From Nesterenkonia salmonea (GTDB taxonomy: Bacteria > Actinomycetota > Actinomycetes > Actinomycetales > Micrococcaceae), in the NCBI RefSeq assembly GCF_005771525.1, contig NZ_VAVZ01000020.1, forward strand, positions 1 through 60,892: a stretch of DNA of 60,892 nucleotides. The letters are read 5' to 3'. The notes beneath the pieces are model-generated. The model was not told the DNA's origin and did not search any database. It saw only the letters and a program-made list of their open reading frames with translations. A program made the position numbers and the translations under genes. Positions 60,640 to 60,892 of the stretch are shown piece by piece; positions within the stretch are counted from its first letter, which is position 1; every line of letters begins with the position of its first letter.

Positions 60640-60892
60640 CAACGTGGTTCAACGTGCAACGTGCGGCTTCCAGAGTTTCTTCGGCGAGCTGTTGTCTGAG
60701 TTGATCCTCCCGAGTGTCTGGAAGGGCGGCGTAGGTAGTGTAGATCATCGTCGGGACTGTGAACTTGTTGATCACGGCGAGCACCGAGTTGCGGCGCTGT
60801 GCCGCACGGGCTGCGTAATGCAGGGCTAGTGGTGTGTCTCCAAAATAGGTTATTGCTTTGGTGTTAACCTTGGGTATGGCTAATAATCCTGC
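60640..60892 (-). pseudogene. Universal-stress-protein-like fragment, running off the window
   Basis: The minus strand stays open to the window edge and reads PLALHYAARAAQRRNSVLAV, INKFTVPTMIYTTYAALPD and REDQLRQQLAEETLEAA, which resembles the middle of a USP domain. The second half (G-RG nucleotide-binding loop) is absent because the frame runs into the convergent ATPase. The sequence beyond ~60830 is AT-richer and its identity is unclear, so the fragment may be rearranged there. Alternatively the plus strand hosts the start of a gene (ATGGCTAATAAT) at the edge. Confidence 0.4.

Noticed and set aside
60846-60892. ATGGCTAATAAT at the right edge as the start of a transposase (insertion-sequence left end)
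   Set aside because: No ribosome site, no terminal inverted repeat seen at a matching position, and the minus strand stays open as a USP-like frame. Too little sequence to decide.
1-60892. CRISPR arrays, tRNA or rRNA genes, prophage modules
   Set aside because: No regularly spaced repeats, cloverleaf-like or rRNA-like sequence, or phage structural or integrase genes were seen.

Overview
The window is high-GC DNA packed with short-gapped genes. It carries the family repertoire of an actinomycete, probably Micrococcales (Arthrobacter/Brevibacterium/Nesterenkonia-like). Pointers are a fused HAD-GH65 glycoside phosphorylase, CGNR zinc-finger (ABATE) regulators, an AldR/Ald pair, a LysG/LysE pair and DUF3253 and DUF1801 proteins. 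It reads as chromosome, not phage or plasmid. I saw no rRNA, tRNA, CRISPR array or clear insertion sequence. All functions are read from the sequence alone.

Layout. 0-6.7 kb: a broken quinone-type ring-cleaving dioxygenase, an esterase, a 1,074-residue HAD-GH65 fusion, alanine dehydrogenase and its Lrp-type regulator. 6.7-15.9 kb: thioesterase, CPBP protease, MATE exporter, membrane proteins, a CGNR protein, and LysG/LysE. 15.9-30.8 kb: oxidoreductases (CrtI-like, luciferase-like, succinate-semialdehyde dehydrogenase, aldo/keto reductase, QorB-like), each near a MarR, HxlR or CGNR regulator or a palindrome, plus an MFS exporter and an FHA protein. 31.0-32.2 kb: a tiny peptide ORF followed by a CphA/GshF-type ATP-grasp ligase, the best candidate for an undescribed system. 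32.2-38.6 kb: a probable 5-aminovalerate/glutarate or GABA catabolic block (GabT, glutaryl-CoA dehydrogenase, CaiB-type CoA-transferase, GntR regulator and an APC permease carrying an in-frame amber codon).

38.6-46 kb: SDR, IclR, and a three-gene oxidation operon (gluconate-2-dehydrogenase subunit-3-like protein, GMC oxidoreductase, FAD/Fe-S D-lactate-dehydrogenase-like fusion). 46-53 kb: a GntR-controlled membrane protein with two clear operators, DUF3253, cyclodeaminase, phospholipase D-type synthase, DoxX-like protein, two alpha/beta hydrolases and a MazG-like protein. 53.2-55.7 kb: a TPP riboswitch with a visible Shine-Dalgarno-masking hairpin in front of an SDR, an NtaA/DmoA-type flavin monooxygenase and a decayed monooxygenase, implying an uncharacterised thiamine-linked oxidative step. 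55.8-60.9 kb: an orphan TetR-type operator, a beheaded SDR, a beta-CASP RNase, a PEGLP-type cation P-type ATPase and a universal-stress-protein-like fragment at the window edge.

Several genes show recent damage: two in-frame amber codons (in the dioxygenase and the APC permease), a dinucleotide insertion in an HxlR regulator, an internal deletion in a small monooxygenase, and a truncated SDR. Genuine genes here also end in TAG, so simple nonsense mutation is the default reading of the amber codons.
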